Source of the DNA: Limnohabitans kasalickyi
GTDB lineage: Bacteria; Pseudomonadota; Gammaproteobacteria; Burkholderiales; Burkholderiaceae_C
Direction: 5' to 3'
DNA: 64,000 bases
Assembly: GCA_965234325.1 (NCBI GenBank)
Contig: OZ248407.1
Coordinates: forward strand, 248,001 to 312,000
Shown: piece after piece, positions 53,525 to 63,500 of the stretch
Numbering within the stretch: the first letter of the stretch is position 1
Layout: each line of letters starts with the position of its first letter
Notes under the pieces: model-generated
Told to the model about the DNA's origin: nothing
Seen by the model: the letters and a program-made list of their open reading frames with translations, nothing else
Database searches by the model: none
Position numbers and translations under genes: made by a program

Positions 53525-53863
53525 TCAGAGGGCTTCCGGGCCGGTTTCACCGGTGCGGATGCGAACCACTTGTTCGAGGTCGTAAACAAAAATCTTGCCG
53601 TCGCCGATCTTGCCGGTGCGGGCTGCACCCTCGATGGCTTCGATGGCACGGTCCACATGCTCGGCGTCGACCGCAGCTTCGATCTTGACCTTGGGCAAGA
53701 AGTCAACCACGTACTCAGCACCGCGATACAACTCGGTGTGACCTTTTTGACGACCAAAGCCTTTGACTTCGGTCACAGTGATGCCCTGCACCCCAATTTG
53801 CGACAAGGCCTCGCGGACCTCGTCCAACTTGAAGGGTTTGATGATGGCGGTGATGAGTTTCAT
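53525..53863 (-). CDS. glnK: PII nitrogen regulatory protein
   Basis: A 112-residue signal protein. It has the PII start MKLITAIIKPFKLDEVREAL, the T-loop KGHTELYRGAEYVVDF with Tyr51 (the uridylylation site) and the C-terminal ATP-binding TGKIGDGKIFVYDLEQVVRIRTGE. It senses 2-oxoglutarate and energy state and closes AmtB when nitrogen is ample. Placement between a porin gene and amtB, and the sigma-54 promoter, support GlnK rather than GlnB. Confidence 0.95.
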   Translation of the reverse strand: MKLITAIIKPFKLDEVREALSQIGVQGITVTEVKGFGRQKGHTELYRGAEYVVDFLPKVKIEAAVDAEHVDRAIEAIEGAARTGKIGDGKIFVYDLEQVVRIRTGETGPEAL

Positions 53864-53896
53864 GGTTGCTCCAATAGAAGACGTTGCGCTTGGGGC

Positions 53897-54643
53897 TTAG
53901 AAGCTGTATTTCACGCCGGCAACAACAATGTTTTTGCCTTGGTAATAGTTGTTGTAGGTGTAGAAGGACTTGTTGGCGTTGGTACTGATCGCTGACAAGC
54001 TAGCAGACAAGCCATCACCCAAATCTTTGTTCAAAGTCAATGACACATCGGTGTAGCTGCCTGTCGTACTGTTTTTGATCACTTGACGGCCAGCGTGAGG
54101 CACCAGAGAGTAGCCGTCGCCCAAATCGAAGGTAGCGCTCAGATCGAGGTAAGAGCTGCCTTTGGAATTGATGTTTCCGAACAAGTCAGACAGTGAATAA
54201 GAGTACTTGGCAGTCACTGGGCCTGCTGTCACAGCGCCATAGACTTCGTCTGTATTGGCGTTGGTAAAGCCCGACACGTTTTTGAGCTTGTTGCCCAGGT
54301 ATTCATAACGCAAGTAACCCACGTCGTATGCCAGGCCAGCAGCTTCAAATTTGTAACCGCCGTAGAGGTCCAGCTCTGTGGAGCCATCAGTAGCACCCGC
54401 TTCTTTGATCCACTTGATGGTCGAACCCCAAGCGCCAGCGTAGAAACCGTTGGCATTGGCATAGTCCACGCCGCCTTGCAACGCAGGCGCACCTTTGGAC
54501 TGGCCAATAGAACGGTAACGGTATTCAGACACCACACCCACGTTGTAAGCCAGTGTCGACTCAGGCGCAGCAGGTGCAGTTTGAGCGAAAGCAGCAGAAG
54601 AAGTGGCCAAGAGAGCCAGCAGAAGTTTGGACTTGAGTTTCAT
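53897..54643 (-). CDS. TorF-family putative porin
   Basis: A 248-residue outer-membrane beta-barrel of the TorF/TIGR02001 (gcw_chp) group. It has a signal peptide (MKLKSKLLLALLATSSAAFAQ). Alternating strands read TLAYNVGVVSEYRYRSIGQS, AGAWGSTIKWIKEAG and ending VVAGVKYSF, where the terminal Phe is the outer-membrane sorting signal. The ATG at 54643 has GGAG just before; an ATG 12 bp earlier is possible. It starts the porin-glnK-amtB operon, suggesting a role in ammonium or other nitrogen source entry. Confidence 0.88.
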   Translation of the reverse strand: MKLKSKLLLALLATSSAAFAQTAPAAPESTLAYNVGVVSEYRYRSIGQSKGAPALQGGVDYANANGFYAGAWGSTIKWIKEAGATDGSTELDLYGGYKFEAAGLAYDVGYLRYEYLGNKLKNVSGFTNANTDEVYGAVTAGPVTAKYSYSLSDLFGNINSKGSSYLDLSATFDLGDGYSLVPHAGRQVIKNSTTGSYTDVSLTLNKDLGDGLSASLSAISTNANKSFYTYNNYYQGKNIVVAGVKYSF

Positions 54644-54683
54644 TGTTTTCTCCATTGATAAATTGAAAAGGACACACCTACTA

Positions 54684-54699
54684 AGCAGGGTCCGTGCCA
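54684..54699 (-). promoter_or_regulatory. Sigma-54 promoter of porin-glnK-amtB
   Basis: TGGCACG-GACC-CTGCT reads on the minus strand with GG and GC exactly 12 bases apart (-24 and -12 elements; consensus TGGCACG-N4-TTGC). One base differs in the -12 box. It lies about 40 bp before the porin start. This is the expected promoter of nitrogen-limited ammonium uptake. Confidence 0.85.
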
Positions 54700-54782
54700 G
54701 CTCTTAATAGAACAAAAGTTGAGCAAACACCCTCCCCGAGAACCAAAGTGATGCAGTAGTCTGAACGACGGCTTATTTTTTC

Positions 54783-54797
54783 GCACAAGACTGGTGC
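54783..54797. promoter_or_regulatory. NtrC binding site upstream of the sigma-54 promoter
   Basis: GCAC-N7-GTGC (GCACAAGACTGGTGC) fits the NtrC site TGCACCA-N3-TGGTGCA in its half-sites and spacing. It lies about 100 bp upstream of the -24 box, a normal distance for an enhancer-binding activator. It is also about 60 bp before the comM start. Confidence 0.75.
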
Positions 54798-54853
54798 GTA
54801 AACATTTAGAAACCGCCCCAACTTGGGGACAAATACGCAGAAAGAGAAGATTT

Positions 54854-56401
54854 ATGGCCTTAGCCTTGATTCACAGCCGCGCACTTTTAGGTTTGCAGGC
54901 GCCTGCCGTGACCGTTGAGGTGCATTTGGCCAACGGCCTACCCAGTTTCAGCTTGGTGGGATTGGCGGACACCGAAGTCAAAGAGGCGCGCGAGCGGGTG
55001 CGCTGCGCCATTCAAAACTCAGGCTTGGACTTTCCCAGCAACAAGCGCATCACGGTCAACCTTGCGCCCGCCGATCTGCCCAAAGACTCAGGGCGGTTTG
55101 ATTTGCCCATTGCCTTGGGCATCTTGGCCGCGCATGGCCAGCTCGACGAGGCGGCGCTGGCACTTCACGAATTCGCAGGTGAACTGTCACTGTCCGGCGA
55201 GCTGCGCCCCGTGCGCGGTGCCTTAGCCATGGGGCTAGCACTGCACAGCGCTGGTCTACGCACGCGCTTGGTGCTGCCGCCGGGCAGCGCCGAAGAGGCG
55301 GCTTTGGTGCCCACGGCCGAGGTGTACCGCGCGAACCATTTGAGCGACGTGGTGGCGCGCTTTGCCAAACCAGGGCTGAGCAACGCCACAGCACCCGAGA
55401 GCGACGCCAGCGGTTGGTGCCGCATTGCATCGCCAGTGGGTCAAAGCACCACGCCCTTGCGTGGGCCCGATTTGTCGGATGTAAAAGGCCAAGCCGCACC
55501 GCGACGTGCCCTAGAAATTGCAGCGGCAGGTGGCCACTCTCTTCTTTTAGTAGGGCCACCCGGCACCGGCAAATCCATGTTGGCGCAACGCTTTGCCGAC
55601 CTGCTGCCGCCCATGACGCTGGACGAGGCGCTGGAGAGTGCCGCCATCGCCAGCTTGGCGGGGCGCTTTGAGCTGAGTCAATGGCTGCAACGGCCCACAC
55701 GCAGCCCCCATCACACCGCAACCTCAGTGGCTTTGGTAGGGGGTGGCACCCCGCCGCGGCCAGGCGAGATTTCGCTGGCGCACCACGGGGTCTTGTTTTT
55801 GGACGAGCTGGCCGAGGTAAACCGCAGTGCATTGGAAGCCTTGCGCGAACCGCTGGAAAACGGCCACATCACCATTTCACGGGCGGCGCGGCAAGCGCGT
55901 TTTCCGGCCAAGTTTCAACTGATTGCGGCCATGAACCCCTGCCCCTGTGGCTATTTGGGCTCCACGCTGAAAGCGTGTCGCTGCACACCCGACCAAGTGG
56001 CGCGCTACCAAGGCAAGCTCAGTGGCCCGTTGTTGGACCGCATTGATTTACAAGTTGAAGTGCCCACCCTCGCGCCGGAGGTTCTGCTGCAGGCAGGTCC
56101 AGGCGAGTCGACGGCCACTGTGCGGGCACGTTGCGCAGCGGCCCATGCCAAAGCCATGGCGCGTCAAGGTGCACCCAACCAATCACTGGTGGGCCAAGCC
56201 CTCGACGATCATGTGCACATCGACAAGGCAGCCGCGCAGTTTTTGCAGAGCGCGGCGAGCAAGTTGGGGTGGTCGGGGCGCAGCACGCACCGAGCCCTGC
56301 GGGTGGCACGCACCATCGCCGATTTGGCCGACGCCACCCACATTCAGGTGGCGCATGTGGCAGAGGCGGTGCAGTACCGACGGGTTTTAGTCAGCCGTTA
56401 A
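54854..56401 (+). CDS. comM: ComM/YifB-family Mg-chelatase-like AAA+ ATPase
   Basis: A 515-residue hexameric helicase that in naturally competent bacteria drives branch migration of incoming DNA. It has the N-terminal Lon-like part (AVTVEVHLANGLPSFSLVGL and RITVNLAPADLPKDSGRFDL), Walker A LLVGPPGTGKSMLAQRF, GVLFLDELAEVNRSALEAL (Walker B) and AAMNPCPCGYLGSTLKACRC. The start at 54854 follows AGAAG and fits family N-termini; the frame is open 20 codons earlier. Its stop overlaps by 4 bp with the stop of the convergent DUF2063 gene. Confidence 0.94.
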   Translation: MALALIHSRALLGLQAPAVTVEVHLANGLPSFSLVGLADTEVKEARERVRCAIQNSGLDFPSNKRITVNLAPADLPKDSGRFDLPIALGILAAHGQLDEAALALHEFAGELSLSGELRPVRGALAMGLALHSAGLRTRLVLPPGSAEEAALVPTAEVYRANHLSDVVARFAKPGLSNATAPESDASGWCRIASPVGQSTTPLRGPDLSDVKGQAAPRRALEIAAAGGHSLLLVGPPGTGKSMLAQRFADLLPPMTLDEALESAAIASLAGRFELSQWLQRPTRSPHHTATSVALVGGGTPPRPGEISLAHHGVLFLDELAEVNRSALEALREPLENGHITISRAARQARFPAKFQLIAAMNPCPCGYLGSTLKACRCTPDQVARYQGKLSGPLLDRIDLQVEVPTLAPEVLLQAGPGESTATVRARCAAAHAKAMARQGAPNQSLVGQALDDHVHIDKAAAQFLQSAASKLGWSGRSTHRALRVARTIADLADATHIQVAHVAEAVQYRRVLVSR

Positions 56402-57159
56402 AGGCCAGCTGCCACCTTCCCGCCCAGAATCACGCCTTCGTTTTGGTATTGCGCCAGCAAATCGGGGCCATAGCGCAACAGGTCTTCGGTGTTCGGGTGT
56501 TGCAACCAGACAGCCATGGCGTTGAATGCTTGACGGCCCGTCATCCCATCATTGAACAAGGCCAGCAACTGCGCACGAAACAAGTTGCTCGTCACCACTT
56601 GCACTGCGCCATCCACATCCCGCAACACAGACAAGTAAGTGGCCTGCCTCTCATCGGGGCGGTGATCCAAGTCGATGTCGTCCACGGGCCAGTCGTACGA
56701 CACCTCGACATAGGTCGGGTTCAGCACCACGACATGCGTCATCAAATCAGCGGTGACATCCACCGCCACGCCCGCTTGCGGCAAGACCACAGCGGAGGTT
56801 GCCACCGCGCCTTTGAGCCATTCGAAATGCGACACATCGTTGAGCCAGGCGGGCAAGGTTTGTGTCTCAGGACTCTCACGCAAATAGCGCGCAAATTCCA
56901 ACAAGACGGTACGAGGCCAAGGTGCTGTCGCTGGATAGTCGCGCAGAAAGTAACGGACCGCCGCGCGCCAAGCCCAGTCACCCAAGAGCCCACGCGTGAG
57001 CGGATAGGCGGGATTGAGGATGTCGCACAAGTTTTTAAACATGGCACGCTCATACGTGGCGGCCTGCTCAGCCGACACGCCCGCAGGCAAGGGCATGCTG
57101 TGCGGGTCACGCAAATGACGGGCCAACGCAAACTGGAAATCGCGGGAATCGTTCAACAT
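56398..57159 (-). CDS. DUF2063 / HvfC-BufC-type RiPP maturation partner
   Basis: A 253-residue protein of the DUF2063 family, which in RiPP systems is the partner of the DUF692 oxidase and holds the precursor peptide. The N-terminal half has ATYERAMFKNLCDILNPAYPL and WRAAVRYFLRDYPA, then VSHFEWLKGAVAT (family HYEW). The C-terminal half includes LVRDVDGAVQVV-like and DGMTGRQAFNAMAVWLQ segments. It starts 7 bp inside the DUF692 gene end, so the two are coupled. No precursor peptide gene is adjacent. Confidence 0.82.
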   Translation of the reverse strand: MLNDSRDFQFALARHLRDPHSMPLPAGVSAEQAATYERAMFKNLCDILNPAYPLTRGLLGDWAWRAAVRYFLRDYPATAPWPRTVLLEFARYLRESPETQTLPAWLNDVSHFEWLKGAVATSAVVLPQAGVAVDVTADLMTHVVVLNPTYVEVSYDWPVDDIDLDHRPDERQATYLSVLRDVDGAVQVVTSNLFRAQLLALFNDGMTGRQAFNAMAVWLQHPNTEDLLRYGPDLLAQYQNEGVILGGKVAAGL

Positions 57160-57986
57160 GCGACAGTCTTTTTAGAAGTCGACACGGCCGCATCAGACCA
57201 GCGCTTGAGTTGCGCCCAATCATCCACACACACGGGAACTTCGGGGTGCAGGTGTGACAACACAGCAGGAAGCAATCGCGCAGCTGCCGAGTTCAAGGAT
57301 GGTTCGATAGGACTGGCCTCTGCGCCACCTAAACGCACGTAATTCACGCGCTGCATGGGCAACGCAGCCAAGAACTGCAGCGCGTCGAAACCGAAGCGAT
57401 GGCTGTTTTCAGCCAATGCCGTGATGTCTAAATGCACATGGCAACCCGTTTGGGCCACTAACGCGCTGATGAAAGCCGCCTCATGCATGGCCGACATGGG
57501 CGGCACCGCGTGGTGCGACACGTTGCGAATACCGATCGATTGACCCAACGCATCTTGCACACGCATGATGCGATCTGCGGTCCATTGCCATGCAGCGGTT
57601 GTGGCGGGAATTGGCAAGCAGGTGAACAAGGGGGCGTCGTCATCACTCCAACTCAAGGCCTCTGAGAACATCACCATGTCATGGTCGCGCATGAAGGTCG
57701 CCAGTTGTTCGACCCGCGTCAGGTCCAAACGTCCAGGCCCTCCGAGCGACAGGCTTCGACTCACACACACACTGGGCCAACGCTGCGTGGCCTCACGCAA
57801 ATGCTGGCCCCAGGGCCCGCCCATGCCCAACCACTGCTCGGCCGCCACTTCAATGAATTGAAGATCCTCGGACTGACGCGACGCGAAACCATCGCGCAAG
57901 GTGGTGTCAGCGTCGCTGGCGGGGTGAACAGCAATGGCCACTGGCTTTAACGCCAAGCCAATGCCTGTGATTCTGTGATTGTTCAT
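57153..57986 (-). CDS. DUF692 (MNIO/HvfB-like) protein with apparently degenerate metal site
   Basis: A 277-residue TIM-barrel protein of the DUF692/MNIO family, whose members use two or three irons to modify cysteines of RiPP precursors. The fold markers are present: ITGIGLALKP, DLQFIEVAAEQW, VSRSLSLGGPG, MVMFSEALSW, LPIPATTAAWQW, HEAAFISALVAQTGCHVHLD. The metal ligands expected at these places look replaced: His of HGxxLS is absent (75-77), SEH reads SEA (108-110), Glu of EN reads R154, D-x-NN reads DITA (187-190), and the HLAGH-type motif reads VRLGGA (217-222). The assignments are from my memory of the family. It may be a pseudo-enzyme. Confidence 0.8.
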   Translation of the reverse strand: MNNHRITGIGLALKPVAIAVHPASDADTTLRDGFASRQSEDLQFIEVAAEQWLGMGGPWGQHLREATQRWPSVCVSRSLSLGGPGRLDLTRVEQLATFMRDHDMVMFSEALSWSDDDAPLFTCLPIPATTAAWQWTADRIMRVQDALGQSIGIRNVSHHAVPPMSAMHEAAFISALVAQTGCHVHLDITALAENSHRFGFDALQFLAALPMQRVNYVRLGGAEASPIEPSLNSAAARLLPAVLSHLHPEVPVCVDDWAQLKRWSDAAVSTSKKTVAC

Positions 57987-58036
57987 AGCTCGTTTTGTAG
58001 CAAGGGGTAGCCGATCGATGGGCCTGAGTGACTAAA

Positions 58037-58062
58037 TTCGATGCGAGGACCACTTTCGTTAC
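58037..58062 (-). promoter_or_regulatory. SigF-type promoter before the DUF692 gene
   Basis: On the minus strand GTAACG is followed after exactly 16 bases by CGAA, matching the GTAACC-N16-CGAA promoter described for Caulobacter sigma-F targets at all but one position. It lies about 50 bp before the DUF692 start, and the sigma factor gene faces away from it 55 bp downstream on the plus strand. Confidence 0.6.
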
Positions 58063-58117
58063 GTCATGGAACGCAAATCACAAACTTTGTAATCAAAGCC
58101 CCCAATACTAAAAAATC

Positions 58118-58678
58118 ATGAATGCGCGACTCCAAATTATTGAAGCGGACCTGCACGCCGCTTGGCGGGAAGCGCTGGCCGGGGATGCCAGGTGTTACCA
58201 AGACGTTTTGACGCGATTGAGCCAGCACTTGCGGCTGTTTTTAAGGCGTCGATTACGGGATAAACCCCAAGATGTGGAAGATTTAGTACAAGAAATATTG
58301 TTATCAATACATCAAAAGCGTCATACTTACGATCCCAAGCAACCGCTGACGGCATGGGTTTATGCCATCGCCCGCTACAAGCTGATCGACCACCTGCGCG
58401 CCCAAGCACGACATGACGACAAAAACGACCCGATTGACGACTGGCACGACCAACTCTGGATGGCCAGCACCGAGGACGCCGATGCCTCCAAAGTCCATCT
58501 GACGCACATGCTCAGCCAATTGCCCGACAAACAACGCCGCCCGATTGAGCACACCAAGCTCGAAGGGCACACCGTGGCTGAAGCGGCCGAACTCACGGGG
58601 CAGTCCGAGTCGGCCGTGAAGGTGAACATACACCGAGGGCTCAAAGCGCTGGCCAAACTCTACGGAGGTATCTTTTGA
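58118..58678 (+). CDS. RNA polymerase sigma factor, SigF-type ECF
   Basis: A 186-residue two-domain ECF sigma factor. Region 2 includes FLRRRLRDKPQDVEDLVQEIL and TAWVYAIARYKLIDHLRA. Region 4 includes LSQLPDKQRRPIEHTKLEGH and VAEAAELTGQSESAVKVNIHRGL (helix-turn-helix). The pattern LVQEILLSIHQKRHTYDP is typical of the SigF group that pairs with DUF1109/NrsF anti-sigma factors and controls DUF692 loci. Its gene overlaps the anti-sigma gene by 4 bp. It is divergent from the DUF692-DUF2063 pair. Confidence 0.9.
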   Translation: MNARLQIIEADLHAAWREALAGDARCYQDVLTRLSQHLRLFLRRRLRDKPQDVEDLVQEILLSIHQKRHTYDPKQPLTAWVYAIARYKLIDHLRAQARHDDKNDPIDDWHDQLWMASTEDADASKVHLTHMLSQLPDKQRRPIEHTKLEGHTVAEAAELTGQSESAVKVNIHRGLKALAKLYGGIF

Positions 58679-59373
58679 AGACCCATGATTTCATTGCCCA
58701 ACTGGTCGCAGACAGCCAAGCCGTGGCCCCCGTGCGCATTCACCTGATGTTCACACACGCAGTGTTGCTGGCCAGTGTCGTCAGCGGGGCCATGCTGCTG
58801 GTGTTTTGGGGCATTGATCTGCGCATCGTGTCGCTGATGGAAACCCCCGCGTTTTGGGTCAAGCTCGGGCTGATGCTGTGGCTGTGCGCCAGTGCGTGGG
58901 CCATGGTGCTGCGCTTGGCGCGGCCTGGGGAGTCAGCCGGCCCCATGGTGTGGAGTGCTGGCGCGTCCATGACCGGCTTGCTGGCCATCACGATTTCGCC
59001 CTTCGCCCCCGGCAGCCCCGAAGAGCAACACATGCTGACCCAAGCCGCACCTTGGGTGTTGGCGGGTGTCGATCACGGCTGGGCAGGCACGGCGCAAGTG
59101 TGGCAAGCGGTGTGGCGTGCCGCCGCCAGCATTTCGGCCTTGGCCCTCCCCTGGCTGGCTGCGCTGCTGTGGACGCTGCGCAGCATGGCCCCCACACAAC
59201 CGGGTTGGGCAGGGGCCAGCGCCGGATTTATGGCGGGGGCTTTGTCGGCGCTGCTCTACTCGCTACACGCCAGCGTCTCAGCAGGGCCCTTTGAAACATT
59301 GGGCTACTTGCTCGGCATGGCCTTGATGCCCACCATCGGCGCCCTACTCGGACGCCGCCTCCTGCGCTGGTAA
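58675..59373 (+). CDS. NrsF/DUF1109-family anti-sigma factor lacking the sensing cysteines
   Basis: A 232-residue protein with six membrane segments, a NrsF-type anti-sigma factor. The N-terminus (HDFIAQLVADSQAVAPV) and the C-terminal LRSMAPTQPGWAGASAGFMAGAL and LLGRRLLRW are family-specific. In Caulobacter NrsF two cysteines are needed for the metal response, in WRNC- and LHC-like contexts. Here these read WRAAAS (147-152) and LHAS (197-200), and only Cys71 remains, within a membrane helix. The start is TTG, overlapping the sigma factor stop. It ends 4 bp before the metH stop. Confidence 0.88.
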   Translation: MKTHDFIAQLVADSQAVAPVRIHLMFTHAVLLASVVSGAMLLVFWGIDLRIVSLMETPAFWVKLGLMLWLCASAWAMVLRLARPGESAGPMVWSAGASMTGLLAITISPFAPGSPEEQHMLTQAAPWVLAGVDHGWAGTAQVWQAVWRAAASISALALPWLAALLWTLRSMAPTQPGWAGASAGFMAGALSALLYSLHASVSAGPFETLGYLLGMALMPTIGALLGRRLLRW

Positions 59374-59377
59374 GTGC

Positions 59378-62152
<2,775 letters not shown>

Positions 62153-62159
62153 GGGGGTA

Positions 62160-62270
62160 CTCACCTGGGTGCTAACAAAACAGGTGAGCGTCGTTGCAAA
62201 AGATTCGGCCCCAAGCCTGACTTCACGCGCACACCTAAGAAGGCGGGTGAAGCTGCAACGCTCCTTGGGG
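62160..62270 (-). promoter_or_regulatory. SAH riboswitch controlling metH, with ribosome-site sequestration
   Basis: On the minus strand the S-adenosylhomocysteine riboswitch core is recognised: CCCCAAGGAGCGTTGCAG (from 62270), a hairpin (CTTCACCC...GTGAAG), TCAGGCTTGGGG, and GCAACGACGCTCACCTG. P1 is CCCCAAG/CTTGGGG and the pseudoknot pairs GAGCG with CGCTC. CTCACCTG (62181-62188) is also a perfect 8-bp complement of CAGGTGAG (62160-62167), which includes the metH ribosome site. High SAH would free the site and raise MetH. Confidence 0.9.
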
Positions 62271-62441
62271 AAGACTTTATTTTAACGGGTAGCGCAACCC
62301 AGATGCTCAATGTCTAGGCAGACGGACTTTTCTCGCTAACTTTGAGGCACAAAGAGTAGGACGTTCTGTATTCAATTATTTTGTGCACCTTTCCTCAAGC
62401 CCAAGCGTTAATCAAACCCGATTCCCCAAATACCGCGCACC

Positions 62442-62678
62442 ATGTTCATTCGCTTTCTATTGACCTCACTTCTCGTCATGTCGACGCAAGCACGGGCCCA
62501 AATCCAAACGCCCACCCCAATCTGCACCCGCGAATACGTGCCTGTTTGCGGTCAGTTAGGACAGGAAATCAAAACATTCCCCACCCGTTGCGTGATGCTC
62601 AGCCAAGGTGGCACTTGGGTTTCAAACGGGGCCTGCCCACAAACACCTGCACCCCAAAGCACAAAACCCGCGGAATAG
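62442..62678 (+). CDS. Small secreted Kazal-like protein
   Basis: A 78-residue protein with a signal peptide (MFIRFLLTSLLVMSTQARA, cleavage near residue 19). The mature part has four cysteines at 28, 36, 50 and 65 in the bacterial Kazal pattern (CTREYVPVCGQLGQEIK, then FPTRC and SNGAC). Kazal domains inhibit serine proteases. The tail is Pro/Thr-rich (PQTPAPQSTKPAE). The ribosome site is weak. It lies between metH and the phosphatase gene and could protect against a host or own protease. The inhibitor role is inference. Confidence 0.75.
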   Translation: MFIRFLLTSLLVMSTQARAQIQTPTPICTREYVPVCGQLGQEIKTFPTRCVMLSQGGTWVSNGACPQTPAPQSTKPAE

Positions 62679-62751
62679 GCGGGCTGGGCTGGGTTGGCTT
62701 AGCTGGGTGAAGCCATCCACAATACCAACATCGTTCAATCATTGGAACTCT

Positions 62752-63489
62752 ATGTCTCTGGTCACACCCTCATTGCTGCAAGGCGCTTCCAATTTCCGAG
62801 ACATCGGCGGCTACGCCACGCAAAACGGCCACCGCATCAAACCTGGACAGGTGTTCCGTTCTGACCATCTGGCCGCGCTGACACCAGCCGATTTGGCATC
62901 CTTGCAAGCGCTGGGCGTGCGGCACAGCCTAGATTTCCGAGGTGTCGCTGAATCCACGGCGACGCCCTATGACATCCCCGGTGTCGAGCGCGTGCCTTTG
63001 GCGATCGAGCCCACGGTGATTGCACGCATGCAGGCGCTGGTGGCCCAAGGCATTGAGCCGACCACCGAAGAAACGGTGGACTTGATGCGCGAGACTTACC
63101 GTGACTTTGTGAACCAAAACGCGGCCACCTTTGGTCGCTTCTTGAAACACTTGTTGGCGCATGACACCCCTCAAGTTTTCCATTGCACCGCAGGCAAAGA
63201 CCGCACAGGATTTGCCGCAGCACTGCTGCTGTCAGCCCTTGGCGTGGACCGTACCACCATCGAACACGATTACCTGCTCACGAACCAGCTGTATCGTCGC
63301 GACCCGAATATAGAAGGCAAAGGCCCTACGCACGTCATGAAAGTGCTCTGGCAGGTGCAACCGGCTTTTCTGCATGCCGCATTTGAAGCGGTGGACCAAC
63401 AAGGCGGCATGCAAGCGTACTTACATGGCCCCATTGGTTTGGACACCCGCGAACTGCAAGGCTTGCGCGACTGGCTGCTGCAAGCCTGA
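62752..63489 (+). CDS. Protein-tyrosine phosphatase (Y_phosphatase3-type)
   Basis: A 245-residue phosphatase. The N-terminal signature is GASNFRDIGGYATQNGHRIK and FRSDHLAALTPADLASL. The catalytic loop CxxxxxR is in FHCTAGKDRTGFAAALLL, typical of the tyrosine/serine phosphatase group related to MptpB. The ATG at 62752 precedes the conserved MSLVTPSLLQGASN. Upstream open frame to 62608 overlaps the Kazal gene and is not conserved. The physiological substrate, protein or lipid phosphate, is not known. Confidence 0.93.
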   Translation: MSLVTPSLLQGASNFRDIGGYATQNGHRIKPGQVFRSDHLAALTPADLASLQALGVRHSLDFRGVAESTATPYDIPGVERVPLAIEPTVIARMQALVAQGIEPTTEETVDLMRETYRDFVNQNAATFGRFLKHLLAHDTPQVFHCTAGKDRTGFAAALLLSALGVDRTTIEHDYLLTNQLYRRDPNIEGKGPTHVMKVLWQVQPAFLHAAFEAVDQQGGMQAYLHGPIGLDTRELQGLRDWLLQA

Positions 63490-63500
63490 GGGTGGATGGC

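Noticed and set aside
56131..57342. A 403-codon frame running across the comM end, DUF2063 and DUF692 genes
   Set aside because: It crosses three better supported genes, and has no recognisable domain.
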